A stretch of 60,768 nt of DNA from an uncultured Oscillibacter sp. (GCA_910579435.1 CAJTVF010000009.1:1-60768), one strand, 5' to 3'. Positions 30,182 through 39,090 are shown, counted from the stretch's first letter. Numbers and translations: made by a program. Notes: generated from the sequence alone by a model not told the origin.

Positions 30182-31167
30182 AAAAATTACTGTCCGTACT
30201 GCTGGCCCTGACGGCCCTGGCCGCAGCCCTGTGCGTCACCGCCGCCGCCGAGGAGCCGGAGGACGCCGCGGAAGCCCCCGCGGAGCTCCCCCCCTTCTCC
30301 CAGGTCTGGGGAAAGGTCTCCCCCTGGGACGGGAACGGCGTGTTCCTGAAAAACGGCGGCAAGGACGACCCCATGAGCGAGGTGGTGGTCCACGTGGGAG
30401 AGGCCCCGGTGGTGGACGCCGCCACGGGACTGCCCCTGGACCTGGAGACCGTCAAGGAGGGAGACGTCCTCTACGCCTGGGCCGGGCCCGCCATGGCCCT
30501 GAGCCTGCCGCCCCAGCTCTTCGCCGAGGTGGTAATCGGCAACGTCCCGGCGGACGCCGCCGCGCCGGAGTTCTGTGAGATCGCCGGGCGGGCCGTGTCC
30601 CCCGCCCCCGGCGGCGGGGGCAATTCCGCCTTCCCCCTGACCGGCGGCGGAACCCTGGAGGTGACGGACAAGACCGTCTACACCCCCTGGCTGACCCGCC
30701 AGATCGTGCGGATGGAGGACCTGATCCCCGGCGCACGGGTGCTGGTGTGGAAGGACAAGGACGGCGCGGCGGAGAAGGTCCTGGTGTTCCCCTACGGCTG
30801 CCAGGGCTATGTGAGCGTCCTTGCCACCATGCACGACGTGCGGGCTGCGGTGAACGGCGGCTTTGACGCGGAGCTGGACAAGGATGTTCCCCAGTTCTCC
30901 TGCAAGCGGACGGACAAGGGCGTGATGGCCCCCATCCGGGCCATTGCCGAGGCCGCCGGGTATGAGGTCCGCTGGGACAAGACCCTGGGCGTGGTGGTGA
31001 GCCTGAACGGCGAGACGGTCTTCTCCATCCAGTCCGGCTCGGATGTGATTGTGACCCCCGAGGGGGAGAGCGGCCTCTCCGCCCCCTGCCTCAAGGAGGG
31101 CGGGACTACCTACCTGCCCCTGGAGGACCTGTGCTATTGGCTGAACCTGTATCTGAGCAAGGGATAA
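30178..31167 (+). CDS. Secreted stalk-domain protein (copper amine oxidase N-domain-like)
   Basis: 329 aa. A signal peptide (LLSVLLALTALAAALCVTAAAE, residues 3-24) is followed by a beta-rich region and then a C-terminal copper-amine-oxidase-N-like stalk domain (about 230-325). The latter shows MAPIRAIAEAAGYEVRWD, LGVVVSLNG and TYLPLEDLCYWL. Such domains in Firmicutes mediate surface or wall attachment rather than catalysis. AAGGAGGAA precedes ATG 30178, which overlaps the upstream stop. It probably works with the coupled lipoprotein at the cell surface. Confidence 0.82.
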   Translation: MKKLLSVLLALTALAAALCVTAAAEEPEDAAEAPAELPPFSQVWGKVSPWDGNGVFLKNGGKDDPMSEVVVHVGEAPVVDAATGLPLDLETVKEGDVLYAWAGPAMALSLPPQLFAEVVIGNVPADAAAPEFCEIAGRAVSPAPGGGGNSAFPLTGGGTLEVTDKTVYTPWLTRQIVRMEDLIPGARVLVWKDKDGAAEKVLVFPYGCQGYVSVLATMHDVRAAVNGGFDAELDKDVPQFSCKRTDKGVMAPIRAIAEAAGYEVRWDKTLGVVVSLNGETVFSIQSGSDVIVTPEGESGLSAPCLKEGGTTYLPLEDLCYWLNLYLSKG

Positions 31168-31177
31168 GAGAACAAGC

Positions 31178-31213
31178 GCCCCCGCCGTGGGTTTCACGGC
31201 GGGGGCACCTTTC
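31178..31213 (+). terminator. Intrinsic terminator
   Basis: GCCCCCGCCGTG/CACGGCGGGGGC with a short loop, followed by ACCTTTCTT, between convergent genes. Confidence 0.8.
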
Positions 31214-31232
31214 TTATGGGAATCAAGGGGAA

Positions 31233-33308
31233 TTACTGGAAGGTCAGCTCAAACCGCGCGCCGGGGTCCCCGGCGAAGACGATCAGTCCGCCCTTGGACA
31301 GCTTGGCGGACGCGTCGTCCCACAGGACGGAGGAGGCCGCGATATTTCCCTTGGCGTCGTAGACCCAGAAGCCCGCGTCCTCGGGCATCTGGACGGTCAG
31401 GGTCTTTCCGCCGGCGTTGTCTCCCACCTTGTACCAGCGGGCATAGCCGTTGGGCTGGATGGTGCAGGCGGCCTTGCCCCCGCTGCCGGTGGAGAGGTTG
31501 GGGGCGGCGTTCATATCCATGTACACGCCTCCGTTGGACTGGTAGAACCAGAGCCCCCCCTTCTCGTCCCGGCGGATCTCGACGTCGGAGCCGTCCCGGC
31601 CGCCGGTGCCGGGAACCTGGAGGACGTAGCGGGCGTGGGTCTCGTCCTCAATACGCAGGGAGCCGACATATCCCGGGGCGCTCTTGATGGCGTCGCCGGG
31701 CTCCACCTGGAGCAGGGCCCCCATGGCCGCGTACACCTGGGAGCTGTAACGCTCGTTCATGGGCAGGACCGCGCCGCCCATCATGGCGTTCCACTTCTCC
31801 TGGAGCGCCGGGTCAATGTTGTTTTCCGGCAGCTTCATGGCGGCGTAGTTGGACGTGGGCAGACAGCCCAGGCCGGGCAGGTCCGCGAAGGCCCGCTGAT
31901 ACAGATAGGTCTGGCCGTTGTCCTCCTTCACCAGCCGGAGGGCGGAGGCGCCCTCCTCGTCCCGGAAGGTGCCGTCGTCATGGTAAAAGAACTCCTGGGG
32001 CGGAATGTCCGGCATGGCGGGGTAGCGCATGGTCAGCGTCCCGTCCTCGGACAGCTCCACCTGATAGACCGTCAGGGAGCCGTAATAGCCCGCGCAGTCC
32101 AGCAGCTCCTTGGGCATGGGGGCCTTTTCGGCGGCGGGGAGCTTGAGCGGCGGCTCCACAATGCCCTCCTTCTCCCGCAGCACCGCCAGCAGCATCTGGG
32201 AGGCGGCCATCTCGTTGTAGGTGGACACGCCGCCGGAGCTGAGGACCGCCGCCGCCAGCTTGTACTCCGGCAGCACCACCAGCCCGGCGTGGTAATACTG
32301 GGTGTCGCCGCCCTTCACCAGGGCGGTGATGCCGTTGGCCGAGAAGGGATACCACTCCACGCTGTCCCAGCCCAGGCCGTAGGACAGGGCGTCGGGGCTG
32401 TCCTCCTCGGGCCAGAGGCCGTTGGCGTACTCCGGGGCGGCCATGGCGTCCAGGGAGGATTTTTTCAGCAGGGCCGTCCCGGTGAGGGCCCCGCCGAAGC
32501 TGGCCAGGTCCTCCGCCGTGGCGTAAAGCCCGCCCGCGCCGATCACGCCCAGGCAGTCCTTGGGCAGGGGGCGCTTGTCTCCCGCCTGGTAGATGTCCGC
32601 CCGGCGGGACTCGAAATTATCGCTGGGGAAGTAAGTCTCATCCAGACCGGCCTTGTCAAAGATGCTGGCGTGGAGGCAGTCCTGGAAATTCATGTCCGTC
32701 ACCGCCTCCACCACCAGCTCCGCCAGGGTGAAGCCGTCGTTGCAGTAGACGCTGTACGCGCCGGGGTCCGCCTTGAGGCGCTGCCCGGCCAGGCAGTCCA
32801 GCAGATTGCCGGTGGCGGTGGTCGAGGGGTCGTCGAACAGCATGCCGCTGGTAAACGAGGAGCCCATCAGCCCCGAGGAGTGGTTCAGCAGCATGCGGAC
32901 GGTGATATCCTTATAGCGGGGGTCCGCCATCTTGAAGCTGGGCAGGTACCGGACCACGGGCTGGTCCAGGTCCAGCTTCCCCGCCTCCGCCAGCTGCATG
33001 ACGGCCGCGGTGGTGAAGATCTTGCTGACGGAGCCCGCGCCGTAAACGGGGCTTTCGCCCTCCAGAGGGCCGGAGCCGCCGTCCTCCTCCGCCCGCTGGG
33101 AGCCGGAGGAAATGATCTTTCCGTCCTGCCACACGGCCCAGCTGGCCTGGGCGGCCTGTCCATAGGTCATGGCGCTGCTGACGGCGGTCCGAGCGGCCTC
33201 GTCCAGGTCCGCTTTGCCGCCCTGCGCCGCCGAGGCGGGGAGGACGAGGCTCAGGCTCAGGACCAGGGCCAGCAGCAGGGCGCTGAGGGTCTTGGTGTTT
33301 TGTTTCAT
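31233..33308 (-). CDS. Secreted serine hydrolase of the class C beta-lactamase/DD-peptidase family
   Basis: 691 aa. A signal peptide (residues about 8-28, ending ASAAQ) is followed by a beta-lactamase-type domain (about 40-400) with the nucleophile motif SVSK (Ser93, Lys96), YCN (188-190) and KGG near residue 335. A C-terminal part of about 290 residues is beta-rich. Proteins of this shape in gut Clostridia are usually esterases or D-amino-acid peptidases acting outside the membrane, not resistance beta-lactamases. On the minus strand TTGACA and TATCCT upstream form a loosely spaced promoter. Confidence 0.88.
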   Translation of the reverse strand: MKQNTKTLSALLLALVLSLSLVLPASAAQGGKADLDEAARTAVSSAMTYGQAAQASWAVWQDGKIISSGSQRAEEDGGSGPLEGESPVYGAGSVSKIFTTAAVMQLAEAGKLDLDQPVVRYLPSFKMADPRYKDITVRMLLNHSSGLMGSSFTSGMLFDDPSTTATGNLLDCLAGQRLKADPGAYSVYCNDGFTLAELVVEAVTDMNFQDCLHASIFDKAGLDETYFPSDNFESRRADIYQAGDKRPLPKDCLGVIGAGGLYATAEDLASFGGALTGTALLKKSSLDAMAAPEYANGLWPEEDSPDALSYGLGWDSVEWYPFSANGITALVKGGDTQYYHAGLVVLPEYKLAAAVLSSGGVSTYNEMAASQMLLAVLREKEGIVEPPLKLPAAEKAPMPKELLDCAGYYGSLTVYQVELSEDGTLTMRYPAMPDIPPQEFFYHDDGTFRDEEGASALRLVKEDNGQTYLYQRAFADLPGLGCLPTSNYAAMKLPENNIDPALQEKWNAMMGGAVLPMNERYSSQVYAAMGALLQVEPGDAIKSAPGYVGSLRIEDETHARYVLQVPGTGGRDGSDVEIRRDEKGGLWFYQSNGGVYMDMNAAPNLSTGSGGKAACTIQPNGYARWYKVGDNAGGKTLTVQMPEDAGFWVYDAKGNIAASSVLWDDASAKLSKGGLIVFAGDPGARFELTFQ

Positions 33309-33472
33309 GTTCGGTTTCCTTTCCCGCCCCGGGGGAAGGCCGGGGCGCTCTTGTGGGTTGCCCTCTCAGGATACACCTTCCACCAGGGGGAATGTCAAGA
33401 GGCAGGATGCACAAAGCGGAATTTTTGTCCGGAATTTCCCTGCGGGGTGCGGGGGACGGGAAGAATCCGCGG

Positions 33473-33501
33473 TTGACAATCCCGCCCGGTGCGGATACAA
33501 T
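33473..33501 (+). promoter_or_regulatory. Promoter of proS
   Basis: TTGACA (33473-33478), a 17-bp spacer and TACAAT (33496-33501). No T-box (AGGGTGGNACC) is present in the short leader. Confidence 0.75.
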
Positions 33502-33548
33502 AAAGGGGTTATTTAGGAACCTCAAATACGGAAAGGAACGGAAACGCT

Positions 33549-34988
33549 ATGGCTATGGATAAACGGCAGGTGGACGCCATCACCGCCCGGGACGAGGATT
33601 TCGCCCAGTGGTACACCGACGTCTGCAAGAAAGCGGAGCTCATCGACTACAGCTCCATCAAGGGCATGTTCATTTACCGCCCCTACGGCTACGCCATTTG
33701 GGAGAACATACAAAGCGAGCTGGACCGGCGCTTTAAGGAGACCGGGCACGAAAACGTATACCTCCCCGTGCTGATTCCCGAGTCCCTGCTCCAGAAGGAG
33801 AAGGACCATGTGGAGGGCTTCGCCCCCGAGTGCGCCTGGGTCACCATGGGCGGCAGCGAGAAGCTGGAGGACCGCCTGGCCATCCGCCCCACCTCCGAGA
33901 CCCTCTTCTGCGAGCATTACGCCAGCATCATCCACTCCTGGCGGGACCTGCCCAAGCTCTATAACCAGTGGTGCAGCGTCCTCCGCTGGGAGAAGACCTC
34001 CCGCCCCTTCCTCCGCCACCGGGAGTTCCTCTGGCAGGAGGGCCACACCATGCACGCCTCCGAGGAGGAGGCCCGGGAAGAGACCATGCGGATGCTGAAC
34101 GTCTACGCGGACTTTATGGAGAACTTCCTGGCCATGCCCGTGCTCCGGGGCCGGAAGACGGAGAAGGAGAAGTTCAACGGCGCGGAGGAAACCTACACCG
34201 TGGAGTGCATGATGCACGACCACAAGGCCCTCCAGGCGGGCACCAGCCACTACTTCGGCGACGGCTTCGCCAAAGCCTTCGACATCACCTACACCGGAAA
34301 GGACAACCAGCTCCACTATCCCCACCAGACCAGCTGGGGCGTGTCCACCCGGATGATCGGCGGCATCATCATGACCCACGGAGACGACAACGGCCTGGTC
34401 CTGCCCCCCCGGGTGGCTCCCGTCCAGGCGGTGGTCATCCCCGTGGCGGCGCACAAGCCCGGCGTGCTGGACGCCGCCGCGGCCCTCCGGGACCGGCTGA
34501 AGGAGGCGGGCGTCCGCTCCAGGATGGACGATTCCGACAACTCCCCCGGCTGGAAGTTCGCCGAGTATGAGATGAAGGGCGTGCCCCTCCGGGTGGAGAT
34601 CGGCCCCAAGGACATGGAGAAGGGCCAGTGCGTCATTGCCCGCCGGGACACCGGCGAGAAGGTGAGCGCGCCCCTGGACGGGCTGGAGGAGACCGTCCGG
34701 AAGCTCCTGGACGCGGTGCATGACAACATGTACGCCATGGCTCTGAAAAACCGGGAGGACAACACCTTTGACATCTCCACCCCCGAGGAGGCCAAGGCCA
34801 TCGCCGAGGGGAAGGGCGGCTTCCTGCGGTCCAAGTGGTGCGGCTCTTTGGAGTGCGAGCTGGCCATGAAGGAGCGGGCGGGGGTCAGCTCCCGCTGCAT
34901 GCCGCTTCGACAGAGCGGCACGGAGGGCGCGTGCCCCGTGTGCGGCAAGCCCTGCAAGACCGATATTTACTGGGGCGTGGCCTATTAA
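33549..34988 (+). CDS. proS: Prolyl-tRNA synthetase (eukaryote/archaeal-like type)
   Basis: 479 aa, the short ProS form without the bacterial editing insertion and with a C-terminal zinc-type extension (CPVCGKPCKTDIYWGVAY end). Class II motifs: RPTSETLFCEHYASIIHSWRD (cited by position, about 115-135), RHREFLWQEGHTMHAS and HQTSWGVSTRMIGGIIM. It charges tRNA-Pro with proline. It has its own promoter and terminator, and ATG 33549 follows AAAGGAACGG. Confidence 0.96.
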   Translation: MAMDKRQVDAITARDEDFAQWYTDVCKKAELIDYSSIKGMFIYRPYGYAIWENIQSELDRRFKETGHENVYLPVLIPESLLQKEKDHVEGFAPECAWVTMGGSEKLEDRLAIRPTSETLFCEHYASIIHSWRDLPKLYNQWCSVLRWEKTSRPFLRHREFLWQEGHTMHASEEEAREETMRMLNVYADFMENFLAMPVLRGRKTEKEKFNGAEETYTVECMMHDHKALQAGTSHYFGDGFAKAFDITYTGKDNQLHYPHQTSWGVSTRMIGGIIMTHGDDNGLVLPPRVAPVQAVVIPVAAHKPGVLDAAAALRDRLKEAGVRSRMDDSDNSPGWKFAEYEMKGVPLRVEIGPKDMEKGQCVIARRDTGEKVSAPLDGLEETVRKLLDAVHDNMYAMALKNREDNTFDISTPEEAKAIAEGKGGFLRSKWCGSLECELAMKERAGVSSRCMPLRQSGTEGACPVCGKPCKTDIYWGVAY

Positions 34989-34994
34989 GGACCC

Positions 34995-35021
34995 AAAGGG
35001 GGAGCGGCGCTCCCCCTTTTT
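34995..35021 (+). terminator. Intrinsic terminator of proS
   Basis: AAAGGGGGAGC/GCTCCCCCTTT stem with a 3-nt loop and continuing T run. Confidence 0.93.
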
Positions 35022-35046
35022 CCCGCTCCAGAAAGGAGGCCGCTCC

Positions 35047-35775
35047 ATGGAACGCCGCCGCTATCAAGTGTTAGACGCCATCCGGGGCTGCGCCCTGATC
35101 AGCATGATCCTCTATCACGCCTGCTGGGACCTTGTTTATATGTTCGGCATGGACTGGCCCTGGTACCACGGCTTTGCCGCCCGCGTCTGGCAGCAGAGCA
35201 TCTGCTGGACCTTCATCCTCCTTTCCGGCTACTGCTTCGCCTTGGGCCGCCATCAGCTCCGGCGGGGGCTGACGGTGTTTCTCTGCGGGGCCCTTATCAC
35301 CGCCGTCACCTGGGCCTTTCTTCCCGAAAATCTGGTTCTGTTCGGCGTGCTGACCCTGCTGGGCTCTTCCATGCTGCTGGCGAACGGCTTCCGGCCGCTT
35401 CTCCAAAGGGTCCCGCCCCGGGCGGGGCTGGCGGGGAGCTTTTTGCTGTTCCTGCTGACCCGGGACGTGAACGCCGGATATCTGGGCTTTGAGGGGGCCC
35501 GGATTTTCCGCTTCTGGGATGGGGAACGGAATCTGTGCACGGCCTTCGCGGGCTTCCCTCCGGCGGATTTCTTTTCCACGGATTATTTTTCCATCCTGCC
35601 CTGGTTCTTCCTCTTTCTGACGGGGTACTTCCTCTTCCGCCTCCGCCCGGAGGAGGCCCGGGAAATCCGGCGGGTCCCCCTGGCCGCCGCCATGGGCCGC
35701 CACTCCCTTCTCATTTACATGCTCCACCAGCCGGTGATCTACGGATTGCTGGCGGTCCTGTTCCGCGCCGGATAG
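35047..35775 (+). CDS. DUF1624-family membrane protein (heparan-alpha-glucosaminide N-acetyltransferase-like)
   Basis: 242 aa with about seven membrane helices. It begins RYQVLDAIRGCALISMILYHACWDL, the typical DUF1624 opening with Arg and His in the first helix (residues about 5-29), and ends MGRHSLLIYMLHQPVIYGLL. The family is related to acyltransferases that move acetyl groups across membranes, but bacterial substrates are mostly unknown. AAAGGAGG precedes ATG 35047. It is followed after 41 bp by the TetM-like fusion gene and may be co-transcribed. Confidence 0.85.
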   Translation: MERRRYQVLDAIRGCALISMILYHACWDLVYMFGMDWPWYHGFAARVWQQSICWTFILLSGYCFALGRHQLRRGLTVFLCGALITAVTWAFLPENLVLFGVLTLLGSSMLLANGFRPLLQRVPPRAGLAGSFLLFLLTRDVNAGYLGFEGARIFRFWDGERNLCTAFAGFPPADFFSTDYFSILPWFFLFLTGYFLFRLRPEEAREIRRVPLAAAMGRHSLLIYMLHQPVIYGLLAVLFRAG

Positions 35776-35816
35776 GGCCCCGGTCCGGCGCAAAACCTTT
35801 TGTCGGAGGTGCTTCC

Positions 35817-38477
35817 ATGAACAAGCTGGTCCTGGGCGTCCTGGCCCACGTGGACGCCGGAAAAACCACCCTCTCCGAGGCTCTGCTGTACCGGAGCGGG
35901 GCCATCCGCCGCCTGGGCCGGGTGGACCACGGGGACGCGTTTCTGGACACCGACGCCATGGAGCGGGAACGGGGCATCACCATCTTCTCCAAGCAGGCGG
36001 AGTTTTCCCTGGGGGACCTGGAGGCCGCCCTGCTGGACACCCCGGGCCACGTGGACTTCTCCGCCGAGGCGGAGCGGGTGCTCCAGGTGCTGGACTGCGC
36101 GGTTTTGGTGGTCAGCGGCAGCGACGGGGTCCAGGCCCACACCCGGACCCTCTGGCGGCTGCTGGAGCGGTACGCGGTCCCCACCTTCCTGTTCATCAAC
36201 AAGATGGACCTGGCGGGGCGGGACCGGAGGGCGCTTCTGGAGGAGCTGAAAACCCGCCTGGACGGCGGCTGCACGGACTTTTCCCTCCCGCCGGAGCAGC
36301 TGGCGGAGGAGGCCGCCGTCTGTGACGAGGCCCTGCTGGAGCGGTACCTGGAAACCGGAGAGGTCCCGGAGGAGGCGCTGACAGACCTCATCCGGCGGCG
36401 GAAGCTGTTCCCCTGCCTCTTCGGCTCCGCGTTGAAGCTGGAGGGAGTGGAGGCGCTGCTGGAGGCCCTCCGCCGCTGCGCGCCCCTGCGGACCTACCCA
36501 GAGGAATTCGGCGCCCGGGTCTTCAAGGTCTCCCGGGACAGCCGGGGGGCCCGGCTGACCTGGATGAAGGTCACCGGCGGCACGCTGAAGCCCAAGGACC
36601 TCCTGACCAACCGCCGGACGGCGGCCGCCTGCCAGCCGGACGCCCCGGAGGAGGAAATCTGGGAGGAAAAGGCGGACCAGCTCCGGGTCTACTCCGGGGC
36701 CAAGTTCCGTACCGTGGACGAGGCCCCCGCCGGGACGGTGGTGGCCGTCACGGGCCTGAGCCGGGCCCTCCCCGGCCAGGGGCTGGGTCATGAAACCGCC
36801 TGGACCGTCCCGGCCCTGGAGCCGGTGCTGGCCTATCAGATGGAGACGGAGGCGGACCCCTCCGCCGCCCTGAAAGCCCTGCGGCTCTTAGAGGAGGAGG
36901 ACCCCCAGCTCCGGGTCTCCTGGACCGGCGGAGCCATCCGGGTCCAGCTGATGGGGGAGGTCCAGACCGAGATTTTGCAGCGCCGCCTGCGGGAGCGCTT
37001 CGGCATGGAGGCCCGGTTTGGCGCGGGCCGGGTGGTGTACCGGGAGACCATCGCCGCCCCCGTGGAGGGCGTGGGCCACTTCGAGCCCCTGCGGCACTAT
37101 GCCGAGGTCCACCTTCTCCTGGAACCCCTTCCCCGGGGAACGGGCCTCCGTTTTGCCGCGTCCTGCCCGGAGGACCAGCTGGACGGCCACTGGCAGCGGC
37201 TGATTCTGACCCACCTGTGGGAAAAGCCCCACCTGGGGGTCCTCACCGGGTCCCCCATCACGGATATGAAAATTACCCTGACGGCGGGCCGGGCCCACGA
37301 GAAGCACACCGAGGGCGGCGACTTCCGCCAGGCCACGTATCGGGCCGTCCGCCAGGGCCTTATGAGCGCGGAGAGCGTCCTCCTGGAGCCCTGGTACGCC
37401 TTCCGCCTGGAGCTGCCCGCCGCCCAGCTGGGCCGGGCCCTGAGCGACGTCCGGCAGATGGGCGGCGAGACGGAGCCGGCGGAGACCCTGGGGGACGAGG
37501 CCGTCCTCACCGGCCAGGCCCCGGTAGCCGCCATGGGGGACTACGCCAAGGAACTGGCGGCCTACACCCGGGGACAGGGCCGCCTGAGCCTCCGCCCCGC
37601 GGGCTACCGGCCCTGCGCCGATCCGGAGGCGGTCACCGGGGCCATGGGCTACGACCCGGAGCGGGACGTGGAGAACACGCCGGACTCCGTGTTCTGCGCC
37701 CACGGCGCGGGGTACACGGTGAAGTGGAGCGACGTGCCCGCCCAGGCCCACGTGGACAGCGGCGTCCGCCCCGGCGCCCCTCCGCCGGAGGAGGCCCGGG
37801 AGCCGGAAGCCCGGCGGAGCGCCGCCTACGCCGGGACCATCGAGCAGGACAAGGAGCTCCAGGCCATCTTTGAGCGGACCTACGGCCCGGTGAAGCGCCG
37901 GGACTTCCTGCCGCCGAAGGCCCCCCGGAGGCCCGCCCCACCGGACGCGCCGGAGCGCCGCCCCATCTCCCGCCGGCCCTCCGGGCCGGAGTATCTGCTG
38001 GTGGATGGATACAACATCATCTTCGCCTGGGACGAGCTGAAGGCCATCGCCAGGGACAGCCTGGACGCGGCCCGGAAGGCCCTCTGCGACCTTCTGTGCA
38101 ACTACCAGGGCTGCCGGAAGTGCGAGGTCATCGCCGTCTTCGACGCTTACAAGGTCCGGGGAGGCCAGGGGTCCGTCGAGACATACCACAACATCCACGT
38201 GGTCTACACCAAGGAGGCGGAGACGGCGGACGCCTACATCGAGCGGGCCACCTATGAGCTGGGGAAGCGCCACCGGGTAAAGGTGGCCACCTCCGACGGG
38301 CCGGAGCAGCTCATCATCCTGGGCCACGGGGCCCTCCGGGTCTCCGCCGCCGCCTTCCGGGAGGAGGTGGAGCTGGTCCAGGGCCAGATCGCCCGGATTC
38401 TGTCCCAAAACAACCGCCGGGGCCACGGGGCCCTCCGGGCCGCCATGGAAAAGGCGGAACAGCAGAAGGAGGAATAA
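35817..38477 (+). CDS. TetM-like ribosomal GTPase fused to a C-terminal NYN/Rae1-type endoribonuclease domain
   Basis: 886 aa from ATG 35817 (TCGGAGGTGC upstream). The N-terminal part (about 1-650) is an EF-G/TetM-type translational GTPase. Motifs are G1 AHVDAGKTT (10-18), switch I RGITIF (52-57), G3 DTPGH (74-78) and G4 NKMD (128-131). The domain IV region has VLTGSPITDMKITL and HTEGGDFRQATYRAV, close to ribosomal protection proteins. After a Pro/Arg-rich linker (about 690-720), residues 722-886 form a NYN domain like B. subtilis Rae1/YacP, with acidic residues in LLVDGYNIIF, VIAVFDAYKV, AETADAYIE and TSDGPEQ. Rae1 cleaves mRNA in the ribosomal A site. The fusion implies one factor that enters the ribosome and cuts mRNA; this is inference. 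Tetracycline protection is unproven. Confidence 0.9.
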   Translation: MNKLVLGVLAHVDAGKTTLSEALLYRSGAIRRLGRVDHGDAFLDTDAMERERGITIFSKQAEFSLGDLEAALLDTPGHVDFSAEAERVLQVLDCAVLVVSGSDGVQAHTRTLWRLLERYAVPTFLFINKMDLAGRDRRALLEELKTRLDGGCTDFSLPPEQLAEEAAVCDEALLERYLETGEVPEEALTDLIRRRKLFPCLFGSALKLEGVEALLEALRRCAPLRTYPEEFGARVFKVSRDSRGARLTWMKVTGGTLKPKDLLTNRRTAAACQPDAPEEEIWEEKADQLRVYSGAKFRTVDEAPAGTVVAVTGLSRALPGQGLGHETAWTVPALEPVLAYQMETEADPSAALKALRLLEEEDPQLRVSWTGGAIRVQLMGEVQTEILQRRLRERFGMEARFGAGRVVYRETIAAPVEGVGHFEPLRHYAEVHLLLEPLPRGTGLRFAASCPEDQLDGHWQRLILTHLWEKPHLGVLTGSPITDMKITLTAGRAHEKHTEGGDFRQATYRAVRQGLMSAESVLLEPWYAFRLELPAAQLGRALSDVRQMGGETEPAETLGDEAVLTGQAPVAAMGDYAKELAAYTRGQGRLSLRPAGYRPCADPEAVTGAMGYDPERDVENTPDSVFCAHGAGYTVKWSDVPAQAHVDSGVRPGAPPPEEAREPEARRSAAYAGTIEQDKELQAIFERTYGPVKRRDFLPPKAPRRPAPPDAPERRPISRRPSGPEYLLVDGYNIIFAWDELKAIARDSLDAARKALCDLLCNYQGCRKCEVIAVFDAYKVRGGQGSVETYHNIHVVYTKEAETADAYIERATYELGKRHRVKVATSDGPEQLIILGHGALRVSAAAFREEVELVQGQIARILSQNNRRGHGALRAAMEKAEQQKEE

Positions 38478-38479
38478 CC

Positions 38480-38947
38480 ATGGGAGGAACGCTTTTCACC
38501 GCGCTGGCCGCCTATTCCGGCTGTACCGCCGCCCGGTGGTATCTGGACCGCTCCAGCCGCCGGGATACGGACTGCCTCGGGGGCCGGGTCCGGCTCAAGT
38601 CCCTCTGGAACGAGGGGGCGGCGTTCGGCCTGCCCATCCCGGCGGAGGTCCTGCCCCTGGCCCCGGCGGCGGCGCTGGGCCTGCTGTGGAGCGGGCGGAG
38701 GCGCTGTCCCCTGGGGACGGGGCTGATCCTGGGCGGGGGCCTGCGCAATCTCCAGGAGCGCCTGACGGAGGGGCGGGTCTACGATTACCTCCAATTCCCC
38801 CGGGCCCCGAGGCCCCTGGACCGCTATGTCTTCAACCTGGCGGACCTGTGCGTGTTCGCCGGCGGGGCCCTCTGCCTCCGGCGGGAACGGGGCCGCTCCC
38901 GCCCGGGGAAAGCGGAAAACGCCCGCCGTAAAAACGGCGGGCGCTGA
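38480..38947 (+). CDS. Divergent signal peptidase II (LspA)-like protein
   Basis: 155 aa, starting 2 bp after the TetM-like gene. LspA landmarks are present in order: WNEGAAFGL (Asn44), GGGLRNLQERLTEGRVYDYL (Asn90, Arg94, Asp102) and VFNLADLCVF (Asn119, Asp122). The two Asp residues that form the aspartyl protease dyad are kept. The usual Asp in NLxDR is Glu. The first hydrophobic segment is weak and the C-terminus is very basic. A main LspA gene is expected elsewhere in the genome, so this is probably a paralogue of unknown substrate. The spacing implies coupling to the GTPase fusion. Confidence 0.8.
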   Translation: MGGTLFTALAAYSGCTAARWYLDRSSRRDTDCLGGRVRLKSLWNEGAAFGLPIPAEVLPLAPAAALGLLWSGRRRCPLGTGLILGGGLRNLQERLTEGRVYDYLQFPRAPRPLDRYVFNLADLCVFAGGALCLRRERGRSRPGKAENARRKNGGR

Positions 38948-38960
38948 AACAGCCCGGGGC

Positions 38961-38990
38961 TTGACAGAAGGGGGAGCCCTGGACTATAAT
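38961..38990 (+). promoter_or_regulatory. Strong promoter of the candidate antitoxin RNA
   Basis: TTGACA (38961-38966), an 18-bp spacer and TATAAT (38985-38990), both perfect hexamers. No reading frame follows before the hairpin at 39053. Confidence 0.75.
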
Positions 38991-38995
38991 AATGT

Positions 38996-39090
38996 CAGGC
39001 GCCGCGGCAAGCGGGCGGCCCGAATTAGCTAGGGTTTAAAAAGCAAAGCCTTAGAAACCGTCACCGTGCCGGGTGGCGGTTTCTGCGTTT
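38996..39090 (+). ncRNA. Candidate antisense antitoxin RNA (about 90 nt)
   Basis: Starts about 6 bp after a perfect promoter with CAGGCGCCGCGGCAAGCGG and ends at the hairpin AGAAACCG...CGGTTTCT followed by GCGTTT. It has no ribosome site or start. Its 3' part is complementary to the 3' end of the peptide-coding minus-strand transcript, and its 5' end repeats the 5' end of that transcript. This is the RNAII arrangement of par/Fst-type type I systems. Predicted only from sequence. Confidence 0.55.
39053..39084. terminator. Shared bidirectional hairpin of the two convergent small RNAs
   Basis: AGAAACCG (39053-39060) pairs with CGGTTTCT (39077-39084), with inner CACC/GGTG. On the minus strand the stem also encodes the last codons and stop of the 25-aa peptide. 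T-rich DNA follows on both sides (GCGTTT; CTTTGCTTTTT). Confidence 0.7.

Noticed and set aside
31233..33308. Beta-lactam resistance gene
   Set aside because: SVSK, YCN and KGG motifs are shared by many esterases and DD-peptidases. The long C-terminal extension fits those better than a class C beta-lactamase.
33502..33548. T-box leader before proS
   Set aside because: The leader is only about 40 nt and lacks the AGGGTGGNACC element.
35817..38477. Tetracycline resistance determinant
   Set aside because: The TetM-like core is real, but the fused nuclease domain and chromosomal setting beside an LspA-like gene give no evidence for drug protection. I report a GTPase-nuclease fusion instead.
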